A stretch of DNA of 64,000 bases from Pseudomonadota bacterium (GCA_023404675.1 JAEYAW010000010.1:124001-188000), one strand, 5' to 3'; positions 53,986 to 63,670 are shown, numbered from the stretch's first letter. Numbers and translations are program-made. Notes: generated by a model from the sequence alone, not told the origin.

Positions 53986-54879
53986 TCACTTTGCCAGCAC
54001 CGGCGCGGTCTCCCGCCCGACCTGTTCGAGTGCGGCGAGCAGCGGCGTCAGCGGATCGCGCTGCGGCATCACGAGACCGACCGCGTAGCGCACGTCCGGA
54101 TCGACGATCGGAATCGCGCGGATCGTCTCCGACAGGCCCAGCGCCTCGACCAGCTTGGCCGGCATCACGCTCGCCCACTGGCCGGTGCGCACATGGCTGT
54201 ACAGCACGATGATCGAATTGGAGGTGAGCGCCGGCATCACCTCCACCCCTGCGGCGCGTAGCGCGCGGTCGATGATGCGGCGGTTCTGCATCTGCGGCGT
54301 CAGCAGGCACAGCGGCACAGCGCCAACCTCCTTCCACGTCACCCGCTCGCGCGCGCCGAGCGGACCATCGGCCGCCGTGACCAGACAATAGGCCTCGTCG
54401 AACAGCGGCAAGGTGCGCACCCGCCCCAGCGGCTCGGTGCCGAGATAGGTCAGGCCCGCATCGGCCTCCAGATTGTCGAGCAGCCCCAGCACCTCGTCGG
54501 AGGTGCAGGACAGGATACGAAACCGGACATCCGGATGCTTCGCCCGGAATGGCGTGGTGAGCGCCGCGACCATGCCGAGCGCGGTCGGGATCGCCGCGAT
54601 ACGAAGCTCGCCGGCAAGGCGGCCCTTCATGCCGTCGACGTCCTGGCGCATGGCGCGGGCGTCGCCGACGATACGGCGCGCCCAGTCCAGCACCCGCTCG
54701 CCCTCCGGCGTGAAGCCCTGAAAGCGGGAGCCGCGCTGCACCAGCATCACCCCCAGCATGTCCTCAAGCTGCTTCAGCGATGTGGACATGGTGGGCTGGG
54801 TGACGCCGCAGGCCTCCGCCGCCCGGCCGAAGTGGCGTTCCCGCGCCAGCGCCAGCAACAGTTCCAGCTTGTCGATCAC
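53986..54879 (-). CDS. LysR-family regulator of the formate dehydrogenase operon
   Basis: 297 residues; the start is GTG at 54879 with a GGGAGA site. N-terminal HTH: LALARERHFGRAAEACGVTQPTMSTSLKQLEDMLG. The substrate-binding domain begins RLAGELRIAAIPTALG. It is divergent to fdsG with 124 bases between, where palindromic candidate binding sites lie, so it probably controls fdsGBA-fdhD-fdsD. The gene convergent on its left is unrelated. Confidence 0.9.
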   Translation of the reverse strand: MIDKLELLLALARERHFGRAAEACGVTQPTMSTSLKQLEDMLGVMLVQRGSRFQGFTPEGERVLDWARRIVGDARAMRQDVDGMKGRLAGELRIAAIPTALGMVAALTTPFRAKHPDVRFRILSCTSDEVLGLLDNLEADAGLTYLGTEPLGRVRTLPLFDEAYCLVTAADGPLGARERVTWKEVGAVPLCLLTPQMQNRRIIDRALRAAGVEVMPALTSNSIIVLYSHVRTGQWASVMPAKLVEALGLSETIRAIPIVDPDVRYAVGLVMPQRDPLTPLLAALEQVGRETAPVLAK

Positions 54880-54902
54880 GCGTGCTTCTCCCGAGAGCGG
54901 AT

Positions 54903-54967
54903 ATCCATCGATTTGGATTCCTTATCGCAACATGAGACCTCTTTATTGATTTTGGATCGATTCCAAA
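54903..54967. promoter_or_regulatory. Candidate LysR operator sites upstream of fdsG
   Basis: TTTGGA-TCGAT-TCCAAA (54951-54967) is a perfect inverted repeat with a five-base centre. A second, looser site is ATCCA (54903-54907) with TGGAT (54914-54918). Both contain a TCGAT core, and they are spaced about 48 bases apart between the two divergent starts, as is usual for LysR regulators. Confidence 0.6.
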
Positions 54968-55003
54968 CTTTGATGGACGGGAACAACTTTTGCGAGCGCC
55001 TGC

Positions 55004-55513
55004 ATGACCGACCCGGCCGCCCACGCCGCCGCCCCTGCCGTCCCCCCTGCCGTCCCTTGGGATCCCCGCCTCGCCGCGGAGATCATCGCGCGTCACGCCC
55101 GGCTTGAGGGCGCGACGCTGCCGGTCCTGCACGCTTTGCAGGACACATTCGGATTCGTGCCGGACGCGGCGGTGCCGATGGTGGCGGACGTGCTGAACCT
55201 GTCGCGCGCCGAGGTTTATGGCGTCGTCACCTTTTATCACGACTTCCGGCGCGAACCCGCGGGCCGCCATGTGCTCAAGCTGTGCCGCGCGGAAGCCTGT
55301 CAGGCTGCCGGAGGGGACGCGCTCGCCGCCCGCGCCGAGGCCAGGCTCGGCATCGCGATCGGCTCCACCACCGCGGACCGCCGGGTGACGCTGGAGCCGG
55401 TGTACTGCCTCGGACTTTGCGCCACCGCGCCTTCCGCGATGCTGGACGGCCGCGTGGTCGGCCGGCTCGATGCGCCGCGGCTCGATGCGCTGCTGGCGGA
55501 GGCGCAGTCATGA
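55004..55513 (+). CDS. fdsG: NAD-dependent formate dehydrogenase gamma subunit
   Basis: 169 residues of NuoE type. The [2Fe-2S] ligands are C94-x4-C99 and C135-x3-C139. A proline/alanine-rich N-terminal tail precedes the domain, which starts IIARHARLEGATLPVLHALQ. It passes electrons to the diaphorase subunit FdsB. The fdsB start overlaps its stop by four bases. Confidence 0.93.
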   Translation: MTDPAAHAAAPAVPPAVPWDPRLAAEIIARHARLEGATLPVLHALQDTFGFVPDAAVPMVADVLNLSRAEVYGVVTFYHDFRREPAGRHVLKLCRAEACQAAGGDALAARAEARLGIAIGSTTADRRVTLEPVYCLGLCATAPSAMLDGRVVGRLDAPRLDALLAEAQS

Positions 55514-57063
55514 CGCTGCGGCTTTTCGTCCCGTGGGACGCCGGAGCGGTCGCGGTCGGCGCCGACGAGGTAGCGGCGGCTCTGGAATCGGCGGCACGCG
55601 CGCGCGGCGTCAACATCCACATCGTGCGCACCGGCTCGCGCGGGCTCTATTGGCTGGAGCCGATGGTCGAGGTCGCCACGCCCGACGGCCGCATCGCCTA
55701 TGGCCCGGTCACCGCCGCCGACGCGCCCGCGCTGCTCGATGCGATACTGACGGGCGGCGTGCATCCGCTCGCGCTCGGCCGCGCCGACGATATTCCCTGG
55801 CTGAAACGGCAGACCCGCCTCACCTTTGCGAACTGCGGCGTGGTCGATCCGCGCTCGCTCGACGACTACCGCGCCCATGGCGGCTATCGCGGTTTGGAGC
55901 GCGCGCTGTCGCTCGGCAGCGAGCCGATCCTGACCGAGGTGAAGGACTCCGGCCTGCGCGGGCGCGGCGGCGCGGGCTTCCCCACCGGCATCAAGTGGAC
56001 CACGGTGGCGCAGGCGCAGGCTGACCGCAAATACGTGGTCTGCAACGCCGATGAAGGCGACAGCGGCACCTTCGCGGACCGCATGCTGATGGAAGGCGAT
56101 CCGTTCCTGCTGATCGAGGGCATGACCATCGCAGCCCTCGCGGTCGGCGCGAGCAAGGGCTACATCTACGTCCGCTCCGAATATCCGCACGCCATCGCGG
56201 CGACGCAGGCAGCGATCGACGTGGCGCGGCGTGCCGGACTGCTCGGCTCCGATGTCGCGGGCTCGGGCCGCGCGTTCGATCTCGAAGTGCGCACCGGCGC
56301 GGGCGCTTACGTCTGCGGCGAGGAAACCTCGCTGCTGGAAAGCCTCGAAGGCAAGCGCGGCCTCGTGCGCGCCAAGCCGCCGCTGCCCGCGCACAAGGGC
56401 CTGTTCGGACGGCCGACGCTGATCAACAACATGCTGTCCTTCGCGGCGATCCCTTTCATCCTGTCGCAGGGCGCGAAAGCCTATGCGGACTTCGGCATGG
56501 GCCGCTCGCGTGGCACGATGCCGATCCAGATCGCGGGCAATGTCAAGCATGGCGGCCTGTTCGAGACCGCGTTCGGCGTCACGCTCGGCGAGCTGGTGGA
56601 CGACATCGGCGGCGGCACCTTCACCGGGCGGCCGGTGCGCGCGGTGCAGGTGGGCGGGCCGCTCGGCGCGTATTTTCCGCGCGCGCTGTTCGACACGCCG
56701 TTCGACTACGAGGCCTTCGCCACGCGCGACGGACTGATCGGCCATGGCGGGCTGGTGGTGTTCGACGACAGCGTGGATATGAGCCGGCAGGCGCGCTTCG
56801 CGATGGAATTCTGCGCGATCGAATCCTGCGGCAAGTGCACGCCCTGCCGCATCGGTTCGACACGCGGCGTCGAGACCATCGAGAAGATCCGGCGCGGCGA
56901 GCGCGTGGCCGAGAACATCGCGATAGTCGAAGATCTCTGCCAGACCATGAAGTTCGGCTCGCTCTGCGCGCTCGGCGGCTTCACGCCCTATCCGGTACTC
57001 AGCGCGCTGAAACATTTTCCCGAAGACTTTGGCGCGACGCCGAAGCTTCAGGCGGCGGAATAA
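55510..57063 (+). CDS. fdsB: Formate dehydrogenase beta (NADH-binding diaphorase) subunit
   Basis: 517 residues, NuoF type with an extra N-terminal thioredoxin-like domain of about 120 residues. FMN/NAD motifs: SGLRGRGGAGFPTGIKW, NADEGDSGTFADR, and GAGAYVCGEETSLL. The [4Fe-4S] ligands are C440-x2-C443-x2-C446 and C486. It delivers electrons to NAD in the cytoplasm. Confidence 0.95.
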   Translation: MTLRLFVPWDAGAVAVGADEVAAALESAARARGVNIHIVRTGSRGLYWLEPMVEVATPDGRIAYGPVTAADAPALLDAILTGGVHPLALGRADDIPWLKRQTRLTFANCGVVDPRSLDDYRAHGGYRGLERALSLGSEPILTEVKDSGLRGRGGAGFPTGIKWTTVAQAQADRKYVVCNADEGDSGTFADRMLMEGDPFLLIEGMTIAALAVGASKGYIYVRSEYPHAIAATQAAIDVARRAGLLGSDVAGSGRAFDLEVRTGAGAYVCGEETSLLESLEGKRGLVRAKPPLPAHKGLFGRPTLINNMLSFAAIPFILSQGAKAYADFGMGRSRGTMPIQIAGNVKHGGLFETAFGVTLGELVDDIGGGTFTGRPVRAVQVGGPLGAYFPRALFDTPFDYEAFATRDGLIGHGGLVVFDDSVDMSRQARFAMEFCAIESCGKCTPCRIGSTRGVETIEKIRRGERVAENIAIVEDLCQTMKFGSLCALGGFTPYPVLSALKHFPEDFGATPKLQAAE

Positions 57064-57074
57064 AGGGAGAAAGC

Positions 57075-59951
57075 ATGTCTCTCATCCATGAAACCGATTA
57101 CGGCACCCCGGCCTCGCGCGCGGAAACCACCGTCACCCTGACGATCGACGGGCAGGAGATCACGGTGCCGGAGGGCACCTCGATCATGCGCGCGGCGATG
57201 GAGGCCGGGACGCAAATCCCCAAGCTCTGCGCCACCGACATGGTGGACGCCTATGGCTCCTGCCGCCTGTGCCTCGTCGAGATCGAGGGCCGCAACGGCA
57301 CGCCCGCCTCCTGCACCACGCCCGTGGCAAACGGCCTCGTCGTCCACACCCAGACCGAGCGCCTGAAGAAAATCCGCAAGGGCGTGATGGAGCTGTACAT
57401 CTCCGATCATCCGCTCGACTGCCTGACCTGCGCGGCCAATGGCGACTGCGAGTTGCAGGACATGGCGGGCGCGGTGGGCCTGCGCGAGGTGCGCTACGGC
57501 TATGAGGGCGAGAACCACGTCGTTGCCAAAGCGCACGGCTGCGAGAACGACAACTGGCTGCCGAAGGACGACTCCAATCCCTATTTCACCTACGATCCTT
57601 CGAAGTGCATCGTCTGCTCGCGCTGCGTGCGCGCGTGCGAGGAGGTGCAGGGCACCTTCGCGCTGACCATCGCGGACCGCGGCTTCGACAGCCGCGTCTC
57701 GCCGGGCATGAGCGAGAGTTTCCTGTCCTCCGAATGCGTCTCCTGCGGCGCATGCGTGCAGGCGTGCCCGACCGCCACGCTGACGGAAAAGACCGTGATC
57801 GAGATCGGCCAGCCCGAGCATTCCGCCGTCACCACCTGCGCCTATTGCGGCGTCGGCTGCGCGTTCAAGGTGGAGATGCGCGGACAGGAGATCGTGCGCA
57901 TGGTGCCGTTCAAAGACGGCAAGGCCAATCGCGGCCACTCCTGCGTCAAGGGCCGCTTCGCCTGGGGCTACACCAACCACAAGGAGCGCATCCTCAATCC
58001 GATGATCCGCAAGCGGATCAGCGATCCGTGGCAGGAAGTCACGTGGGATGAAGCCTTTGCCTACGCCGCCTCCGAGCTGAAGCGCATCCAGACTGCCCAT
58101 GGCCGCGACTCCATCGGCGGCATCACCTCGTCCCGCTGCACCAACGAGGAAACCTTTCTGGTGCAGAAGCTGATCCGCGCGGGCTTCGGCAACAACAACG
58201 TGGACACCTGCGCCCGCGTCTGCCACTCGCCGACCGGCTATGGTCTCTCCACAGCGTTCGGCACCTCGGCGGGCACACAGGATTTCGATTCCGTCGAGCA
58301 CACCGACGTGGTGATGATCATCGGCGCCAACCCGACCGACGGCCATCCGGTGTTCGGATCGCGCCTGAAGAAGCGGCTGCGCGCGGGCGCCAAGCTGATC
58401 GTGGTCGATCCGCGCCGCATCGATATCGTGCGCTCGCCGCATATCGAGGCGCAGCAGCATCTGGCGCTGATGCCGGGCACCAATGTCGCGGTGCTGACCG
58501 CGATGGCGCATGTCATCGTCACCGAGGGACTGGTGAACGAGCCGTTCGTGCGCGAGCGCTGCGACCTCGGCGAGTTCGAGGACTGGGCGGCGTTCGTGGC
58601 GCAGCCGCACAACAGCCCCGAGGCGACGGCGCTGATAACCGGCGTCGATCCGCAGGCGCTGCGTGACGCCGCGCGACTCTACGCCACCGGGGGCAACGCG
58701 GCGATCTATTACGGCCTCGGTGTCACCGAGCACTCCCAGGGCTCGACCACGGTGATGGCGATCGCCAACCTCGCGATGGCCACCGGCAATATCGGCCGCC
58801 CCGGCGTCGGCGTGAATCCGCTGCGCGGCCAGAACAACGTGCAGGGCTCGTGCGACATGGGCTCGTTCCCGCACGAACTGCCCGGCTATCGCCACATCTC
58901 GGGCGACGCGGTGCGCGAGACCTTCGAGGCGCTGTGGAAGGTGACGCTGAGCCCGGAGCCGGGCCTGCGCATTCCCAACATGTTCGACGCCGCCGTCGAG
59001 GGCTCGTTCAAGGGCCTGTATGTCCAGGGCGAGGACATCCTGCAGTCCGATCCCAACACCTCGCATGTGGTGCAGGCGCTGGCGGCGATGGAATGCGTCA
59101 TCGTCCACGACCTGTTCCTGAACGAGACCGCGAACTACGCGCACATCTTCCTGCCCGGCTCGACCTTCCTCGAAAAGGACGGCACCTTCACCAATGCCGA
59201 GCGGCGCATCCAGCGCGTGCGCAAGGTGATGGCGCCGCGCAATGGCTTGGCTGACTGGGAGATCACGCTGCGGCTCGCGCAGGCGATGGGCTATCCGATG
59301 CACTACGAGCATCCCTCGCAGATCATGGACGAGATCGCGGCCCTGACGCCGACTTTCGCGGGCGTTTCCTATGAGCGCCTCGACGAACTCGGCTCGATCC
59401 AGTGGCCGTGCAACGACAAGGCGCCGCGCGGCACGCCGGTGATGCATATCGATGGCTTCGTGCGCGGCAAGGGCAAGTTCGTCATCACCGAATATGTGCC
59501 GACCGACGAGCGCACCGGCCCGCGCTTCCCGCTGCTGCTCACCACCGGGCGCATCCTCAGCCAGTACAATGTCGGCGCGCAGACCCGCCGCACCGACAAT
59601 GTCGTCTGGCACGACGAGGACCGCCTCGAAATCCATCCGCACGACGCCGAGCAGCGCGGCATCCGCGACGGCGACTGGGTGAAGCTGCAAAGCCGCGCGG
59701 GCGAGACCACGCTGCGGGCGCTCATCACCGAGCGGGTCGCGCCGGGTGTCGTCTACACCACGTTCCACCATCCGGATACGCAGGCCAACGTCATCACCAC
59801 CGAGTATTCGGACTGGGCCACCAACTGCCCCGAGTATAAGGTGACGGCGGTGCAGATCGCGCCATCCAACGGGCCCAGCGACTGGCAGCGCACCTATGAC
59901 GAGCAGGCGCGCCGCTCCCGCCGCATCGTCCCCGCAGAGGCCGCGGAGTGA
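57075..59951 (+). CDS. fdsA: Formate dehydrogenase alpha (molybdenum catalytic) subunit
   Basis: 958 residues. An N-terminal [2Fe-2S] domain has C52, C63, C66 and C80; then a HPLDCLTC...C cluster, two ferredoxin-like clusters (CIVCSRCVRAC and CVSCGACVQAC), and CAYCGVGC opening the catalytic part. The active site Cys383-His384 is in ARVCHSPT. The enzyme oxidises formate to carbon dioxide at the bis-MGD molybdenum cofactor. Cys, not Sec, serves as ligand. An AAGGGAGA site precedes the ATG 11 bases after fdsB. Confidence 0.96.
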   Translation: MSLIHETDYGTPASRAETTVTLTIDGQEITVPEGTSIMRAAMEAGTQIPKLCATDMVDAYGSCRLCLVEIEGRNGTPASCTTPVANGLVVHTQTERLKKIRKGVMELYISDHPLDCLTCAANGDCELQDMAGAVGLREVRYGYEGENHVVAKAHGCENDNWLPKDDSNPYFTYDPSKCIVCSRCVRACEEVQGTFALTIADRGFDSRVSPGMSESFLSSECVSCGACVQACPTATLTEKTVIEIGQPEHSAVTTCAYCGVGCAFKVEMRGQEIVRMVPFKDGKANRGHSCVKGRFAWGYTNHKERILNPMIRKRISDPWQEVTWDEAFAYAASELKRIQTAHGRDSIGGITSSRCTNEETFLVQKLIRAGFGNNNVDTCARVCHSPTGYGLSTAFGTSAGTQDFDSVEHTDVVMIIGANPTDGHPVFGSRLKKRLRAGAKLIVVDPRRIDIVRSPHIEAQQHLALMPGTNVAVLTAMAHVIVTEGLVNEPFVRERCDLGEFEDWAAFVAQPHNSPEATALITGVDPQALRDAARLYATGGNAAIYYGLGVTEHSQGSTTVMAIANLAMATGNIGRPGVGVNPLRGQNNVQGSCDMGSFPHELPGYRHISGDAVRETFEALWKVTLSPEPGLRIPNMFDAAVEGSFKGLYVQGEDILQSDPNTSHVVQALAAMECVIVHDLFLNETANYAHIFLPGSTFLEKDGTFTNAERRIQRVRKVMAPRNGLADWEITLRLAQAMGYPMHYEHPSQIMDEIAALTPTFAGVSYERLDELGSIQWPCNDKAPRGTPVMHIDGFVRGKGKFVITEYVPTDERTGPRFPLLLTTGRILSQYNVGAQTRRTDNVVWHDEDRLEIHPHDAEQRGIRDGDWVKLQSRAGETTLRALITERVAPGVVYTTFHHPDTQANVITTEYSDWATNCPEYKVTAVQIAPSNGPSDWQRTYDEQARRSRRIVPAEAAE

Positions 59952-59955
59952 TTCC

Positions 59956-60771
59956 ATGACACCAAGCGTCCGTGTTCCGCGAACCACCTGGCGCGACGGC
60001 GCATTTTCCGCGGGCGAGCGCGTCGTGCCGGAAGAGACCGCCGTGGCGCTGGCCTATGACGGCGGCACCTATGCGGTGATGATGGCGACGCCGCAGAACC
60101 TCGAAGACTTCGCGGTCGGCTTCAGCCTCGCGGAAGGCATCATTGCGGCTCCGTCCGATATCCACTCCTTCGAGGCGGTGCCCCACGACGAGGGCATGGA
60201 ATTGCGGATGTGGCTGGCCGCCGGCAACGCGGCGCGGCTGTCGGAGCGGCGGCGGCATATCGCCGGCCCCACCGGATGCGGCCTGTGCGGCATCGACTCG
60301 CTCACAGAAGCGATGCGCCCTGCCGCCGTGGTCGGTGCGGGCGTCACCATCACGCCGCACGAGATCATGGCGGCCATGCAGCGCCTGCCCGCGCTTCAGG
60401 TGCTCAACACCGAGACCCGCGCGGTACATGGCGCGGCGTTCTGGACCCGCGCGCGCGGCATCATCGCGCTGCGCGAGGATGTCGGCCGCCATAACGCGCT
60501 CGACAAGCTCGGCGGCGCGCTGGCGCGCGGGAAGATCGCGGCAACCCGTGGCGTGGTGCTGCTGACCAGCCGGATTTCGGTGGAGATGGTGCAGAAGACG
60601 GCGGCGATGGGCGCATCCGTGATGGTGTCGGTCTCCGCGCCGACGGCGCTGGCGATCCGCATGGCCGAGCGCGCCAACATCACGCTGTGCGCGGTCGCCC
60701 GCACCGACGGCTTCGAGGTGTTCACCCACGCGGGCCGTATTTCGCGGGCGGAGCAGACCGATGTCGCCTGA
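59956..60771 (+). CDS. fdhD: Formate dehydrogenase accessory sulfurtransferase FdhD
   Basis: 271 residues. The sulfur-carrying cysteines are C108-x2-C111 in GPTGCGLCG. Further family parts: EDFAVGFSLAEGII, TRAVHGAAFW, REDVGRHNALDKLGGAL and LLTSRISVEMVQK. FdhD (also FdsC in fds operons) hands sulfur to the molybdenum cofactor and guides it into FdsA. It begins four bases after the fdsA stop and overlaps fdsD. Confidence 0.94.
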   Translation: MTPSVRVPRTTWRDGAFSAGERVVPEETAVALAYDGGTYAVMMATPQNLEDFAVGFSLAEGIIAAPSDIHSFEAVPHDEGMELRMWLAAGNAARLSERRRHIAGPTGCGLCGIDSLTEAMRPAAVVGAGVTITPHEIMAAMQRLPALQVLNTETRAVHGAAFWTRARGIIALREDVGRHNALDKLGGALARGKIAATRGVVLLTSRISVEMVQKTAAMGASVMVSVSAPTALAIRMAERANITLCAVARTDGFEVFTHAGRISRAEQTDVA

Positions 60772-60985
60772 CCGCCTCGTCCATATGGCCAACCAGATCG
60801 GCACCTTCTTCAGAAGCCAGGGCGCGGACAAGGCGGTGCCGGGCATCGCCGACCATATCCGCAAGTTCTGGGATCCGCGCATGCGTGCGGCGATCTTCAG
60901 ACATCTGGACGCAGGCGGCGCGGGACTCGACCCTCACGTCGCCGAGGCGATCGCGTCGCTGAAGCGGACTTCGACGCCCTCCTGA
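60761..60985 (+). CDS. fdsD: Formate dehydrogenase delta subunit
   Basis: 74 residues, the usual size. FdsD pattern: LVHMANQIGTFFRSQG, GIADHIRKFWDPRMRAAIFRHL, and PHVAEAIASLK. It is needed for full activity or cofactor handling of soluble formate dehydrogenase. The start lies 11 bases inside the fdhD end. Confidence 0.92.
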   Translation: MSPDRLVHMANQIGTFFRSQGADKAVPGIADHIRKFWDPRMRAAIFRHLDAGGAGLDPHVAEAIASLKRTSTPS

Positions 60986-61017
60986 AACGCGGCCGCTCCA
61001 GCTATTTTGATAAGACG

Positions 61018-61080
61018 TGCATGATCTGATCCGGAAGCCGGATTCCTCGTTTCGAGATCATCGCTGGTCTAGAGCACTGG
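61018..61080. repeat. Rhizobial-type intergenic inverted repeat
   Basis: ATGATCT (61021-61027) pairs with AGATCAT (61055-61061), and ATCCGG/CCGGAT (61029-61043) pairs inside; a TCTAGAGC tail follows. The pattern resembles the GCATGATC...GATCATGC element widespread in Rhizobiales. It separates the convergent fdsD and membrane-protein genes. Confidence 0.7.
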
Positions 61081-61668
61081 CGGCCGCGCCGGATCGTAAG
61101 TGCGCGGCGCATTGGCGCTGATCATCCGCGTCAACGGCCACAACAGAAATCCCGCGCCCAGCGCGACGCCGAGCAGCCGGATTTCACCCGTCGCCAGCGT
61201 CGCAATCACCGGAATGCCGACGCCAATCAGCGCGAGAATGAACGCGCAGATCATGATGAGATGATAGGTCGCCTCGCCATATCCGGCCGTGAAGACCGCG
61301 GATGTGGATGGCAGCGCCGCAAGGCGCGCGTGCAGATCGCGCACGAAGGCATCGAACGTCGCCGCCTGCGCACTGTCCGCGACACCGTAGCCGTTGCCGT
61401 CCGTCACCGTCAGCCGATAGCCATCGCGGAAATGGATAATGCATTGGCTGAGCGGGTTGCGCCAGTCGCCGCCCGACTGCATGTGCACGGCCGCGATGGC
61501 GGACAGCTTCGCCCCGTCCATGCGGCCGTCGCTGATCCAGCCGATCCCGTCCTCCCCAAGGGTCACCCCGTTGTCGCCGTTGCGCAGTTGAAACCGCGCG
61601 CGGCCCGCCCGCAGATAGAGGTCGTAGCGCTGCGCGGGGCGATCAGGTTCGGCATTCGATCCGGCCAA
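61069..61668 (-). CDS. Membrane protein of unknown function
   Basis: 199 residues starting from TTG at 61668 (GGGGTG just upstream); no ATG gives a fuller protein. The first 125 residues are soluble, with a strand-rich, PH-like feel (RARFQLRNGDNGVTLGEDGIGW), and two hydrophobic helices follow (LIMICAFILALIGVGIPVIA and LLGVALGAGFLLWPLT). No name can be given. Possibly bound to the inner membrane with the large domain inside. Confidence 0.7.
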   Translation of the reverse strand: MAGSNAEPDRPAQRYDLYLRAGRARFQLRNGDNGVTLGEDGIGWISDGRMDGAKLSAIAAVHMQSGGDWRNPLSQCIIHFRDGYRLTVTDGNGYGVADSAQAATFDAFVRDLHARLAALPSTSAVFTAGYGEATYHLIMICAFILALIGVGIPVIATLATGEIRLLGVALGAGFLLWPLTRMISANAPRTYDPARPPVL

Positions 61669-61848
61669 ATGTCACCCCGTTTCGACGCTGAAAGATGCCC
61701 GGTCCCTTCGTGGGTCGGGCCGCGGCGCCGCCGGTTCACGCGAAAACACGTGAGAACAAGAACATGCGCTGCCGGACCGGATTCCATCGGCACATGAATG
61801 GCCCTATACTGCGCCGACGTCCCAACCCGGCGAGGAGACTGCCCGACC

Positions 61849-62682
61849 ATGACCAAGCTGCGGCTTTCCTTCATTCCCGGCGCTTTCGCCGCGGCTTTCG
61901 CCCTCATGACCTGCCTCACCACCCGACCGGCGGACGCCGCGCAGTGCGGCGGCGATTTCGACACCTTCATCGGGAATTTTTCCCGCGAGGCACAGGCGAA
62001 AGGCATCTCGCCCAGTGTGATCGACGCGGCGCTGGGGGGCGTGCAGGAAGACGCCAAGGTTCTCGCCTTCGACCGGCGGCAGCGTTACACCTTCAAGAAA
62101 AGCTTCGAGCAGTATGTCTCGACCCGAGTCGGGCCGGGCCGCATCAAGAACGGCCGCGCGATGCTGCAGCGGCACGCGTCGCTGCTTTCGCGCATCGAAA
62201 AGCAGTTCGGCGTGCCGGCCGAGATCATCGTCGCGATCTGGGGCCTTGAGACCGACTATGGCACCGGCGACATGGGCAAACTGCCGGTGTTCCGCGTGCT
62301 GGCGACTCTGGCGCACGACTGCCGCCGCACAGAGCTGTTTCAGGGCGAACTGCTCGCGGCGCTGAAGATTTTGCAGCGGGGCGATCTGACCCAGCGCGAT
62401 ATGGTCGGCGCCTATGCGGGCGAGATCGGCCAGACCCAGTTCCTGCCCTCGTCCTACATCAAATACGGCGTGGACTATGACGGCAACGGCCATGTCGACC
62501 TGCGCCACAGCGTGCCGGATGTGCTCGCCTCGACCGCCAATCTGCTGAAAACCGCAGGCTGGAAGGCAGGCGGCTCGTATGAAGAAGGCTCGGCCAATTT
62601 CGACGCCATGCGCGAATGGAACAGGGCCGTGATCTATCGCAAGACCATCGGCTATTTCGCGGACAAGCTGGCCGGACGCTGA
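61849..62682 (+). CDS. Lytic murein transglycosylase (MltB-like)
   Basis: 277 residues. A signal peptide (LSFIPGAFAAAFALMTCLTT, cleavage near ADA-A) leads to the SLT_2/MltB domain. Catalytic Glu134 is in WGLETDYG; further family parts are FRVLATLAHDCRR, GEIGQTQFLPSSYIKYGVDYDG and VPDVLASTANLL. It cleaves peptidoglycan glycan strands in the periplasm. GAGGAGA precedes the ATG. The next gene is 8 bases on. Confidence 0.93.
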   Translation: MTKLRLSFIPGAFAAAFALMTCLTTRPADAAQCGGDFDTFIGNFSREAQAKGISPSVIDAALGGVQEDAKVLAFDRRQRYTFKKSFEQYVSTRVGPGRIKNGRAMLQRHASLLSRIEKQFGVPAEIIVAIWGLETDYGTGDMGKLPVFRVLATLAHDCRRTELFQGELLAALKILQRGDLTQRDMVGAYAGEIGQTQFLPSSYIKYGVDYDGNGHVDLRHSVPDVLASTANLLKTAGWKAGGSYEEGSANFDAMREWNRAVIYRKTIGYFADKLAGR

Positions 62683-62690
62683 CGCCGCGG

Positions 62691-63302
62691 ATGACGATCG
62701 AGTTTCTGCTCACCTCGCTGGTCGTCGTCGCGTCGCCGGGCACCGGCGTCGTCTACACGCTGGCGGCCGCGCTGGCGCGTGGACGACGCGCCAGCCTGAT
62801 CGCGGCCATCGGCGCGACGCTCGGCATCATTCCGCATATCGCGGCGGCACTGCTGGGCCTTGCGGCACTGCTCCATACCAGCGCACTTCTCTTCGCGGCC
62901 GTGAAATGGCTGGGCGTCGCCTATCTCCTGTACATGGCCTGGCAGGCTCTGCGTGATCGCGGCCCGCTGCATATCGAGCCGGACGCGGAGGAACGGTCCG
63001 CAGCCGATCTTGTCTTGACCGGCATTCTCATCAACATCCTCAACCCGAAGCTGTCGATTTTCTTCGTGGCGTTCCTGCCGCAGTTCGTCCCCACCGATGC
63101 TGCCGGCGCACTGCCGCTGATGCTGGAATTGAGCCTGGCTTTCATGGCGATGACATTCGCCGTCTTCGCAATTTACGGGCTTGCGGCCGCGCACGTCCGG
63201 CAAGGCCTGCTGTCACGTCCCCGGGCGATGACCTGGATGCGGCGGCTGTTTGCGGGAAGCTTCGCCGCGCTCGGCGCGAGGCTGGCGTTTACGGACCGTT
63301 AG
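62691..63302 (+). CDS. LysE/RhtB-family exporter
   Basis: 203 residues with six membrane segments. Typical beginning FLLTSLVVVASPGTGVVYTL, then GIIPHIAAALLGLAALL, KWLGVAYLLYMAWQALRD and ILINILNPKLSIFFVAFLPQF. Exports amino acids or homoserine lactone-like compounds. The initiating ATG follows the transglycosylase stop after 8 bases. Confidence 0.9.
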   Translation: MTIEFLLTSLVVVASPGTGVVYTLAAALARGRRASLIAAIGATLGIIPHIAAALLGLAALLHTSALLFAAVKWLGVAYLLYMAWQALRDRGPLHIEPDAEERSAADLVLTGILINILNPKLSIFFVAFLPQFVPTDAAGALPLMLELSLAFMAMTFAVFAIYGLAAAHVRQGLLSRPRAMTWMRRLFAGSFAALGARLAFTDR

Positions 63303-63670
63303 GGATAATTTCCCCGCGTCCGGCGGATGCCTAGCACCCGCGCGCCTCATTGCAGAAACCTCCACGGGCGCTGACGCGCCATCGTGCTGTCGCAAACCCC
63401 GAAATTCCGCGCTCCGCCAACGCGGTCGATCGACGGCGATCCGCTCGCGCGGGAAAGTTGAAAACGGCTTGAAATCTATCGCGGTAGGCTGCGCCTCGTT
63501 GCGAGGAAACCGCGACCGCAGAGCGTTCACGATCTTCCAGCCACGGTTACGATTTGCGGAATTGTCGTGACGAACCGTTAAACGGTTCTGCGCGAAGTTT
63601 CGCGGGCCAGCGTCGAGAACAGGCGCTCCGACGACCAAGCTGCGCGAAAGCGCACGGACCCAGCGGCGCG
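63303..63670. other. Gene-free region with two palindromes
   Basis: 368 bases without a convincing gene; short frames are arginine-rich and unlike any family. The main structure is the palindrome pair at 63572-63604. Confidence 0.5.
63572..63604. promoter_or_regulatory. Perfect palindromes before the truncated membrane gene
   Basis: GAACCGTT-A-AACGGTTC (63572-63588) is a perfect 8-1-8 palindrome, followed by CGCGAA-GT-TTCGCG (63591-63604). They lie 70-100 bases upstream of the start at 63671 and may be operators or a terminator for unmapped transcription. Confidence 0.5.

Noticed and set aside
57048..59987. 979-residue minus-strand frame opposite fdsA
   Set aside because: Antisense of the molybdenum subunit whose metal motifs are unmistakable.
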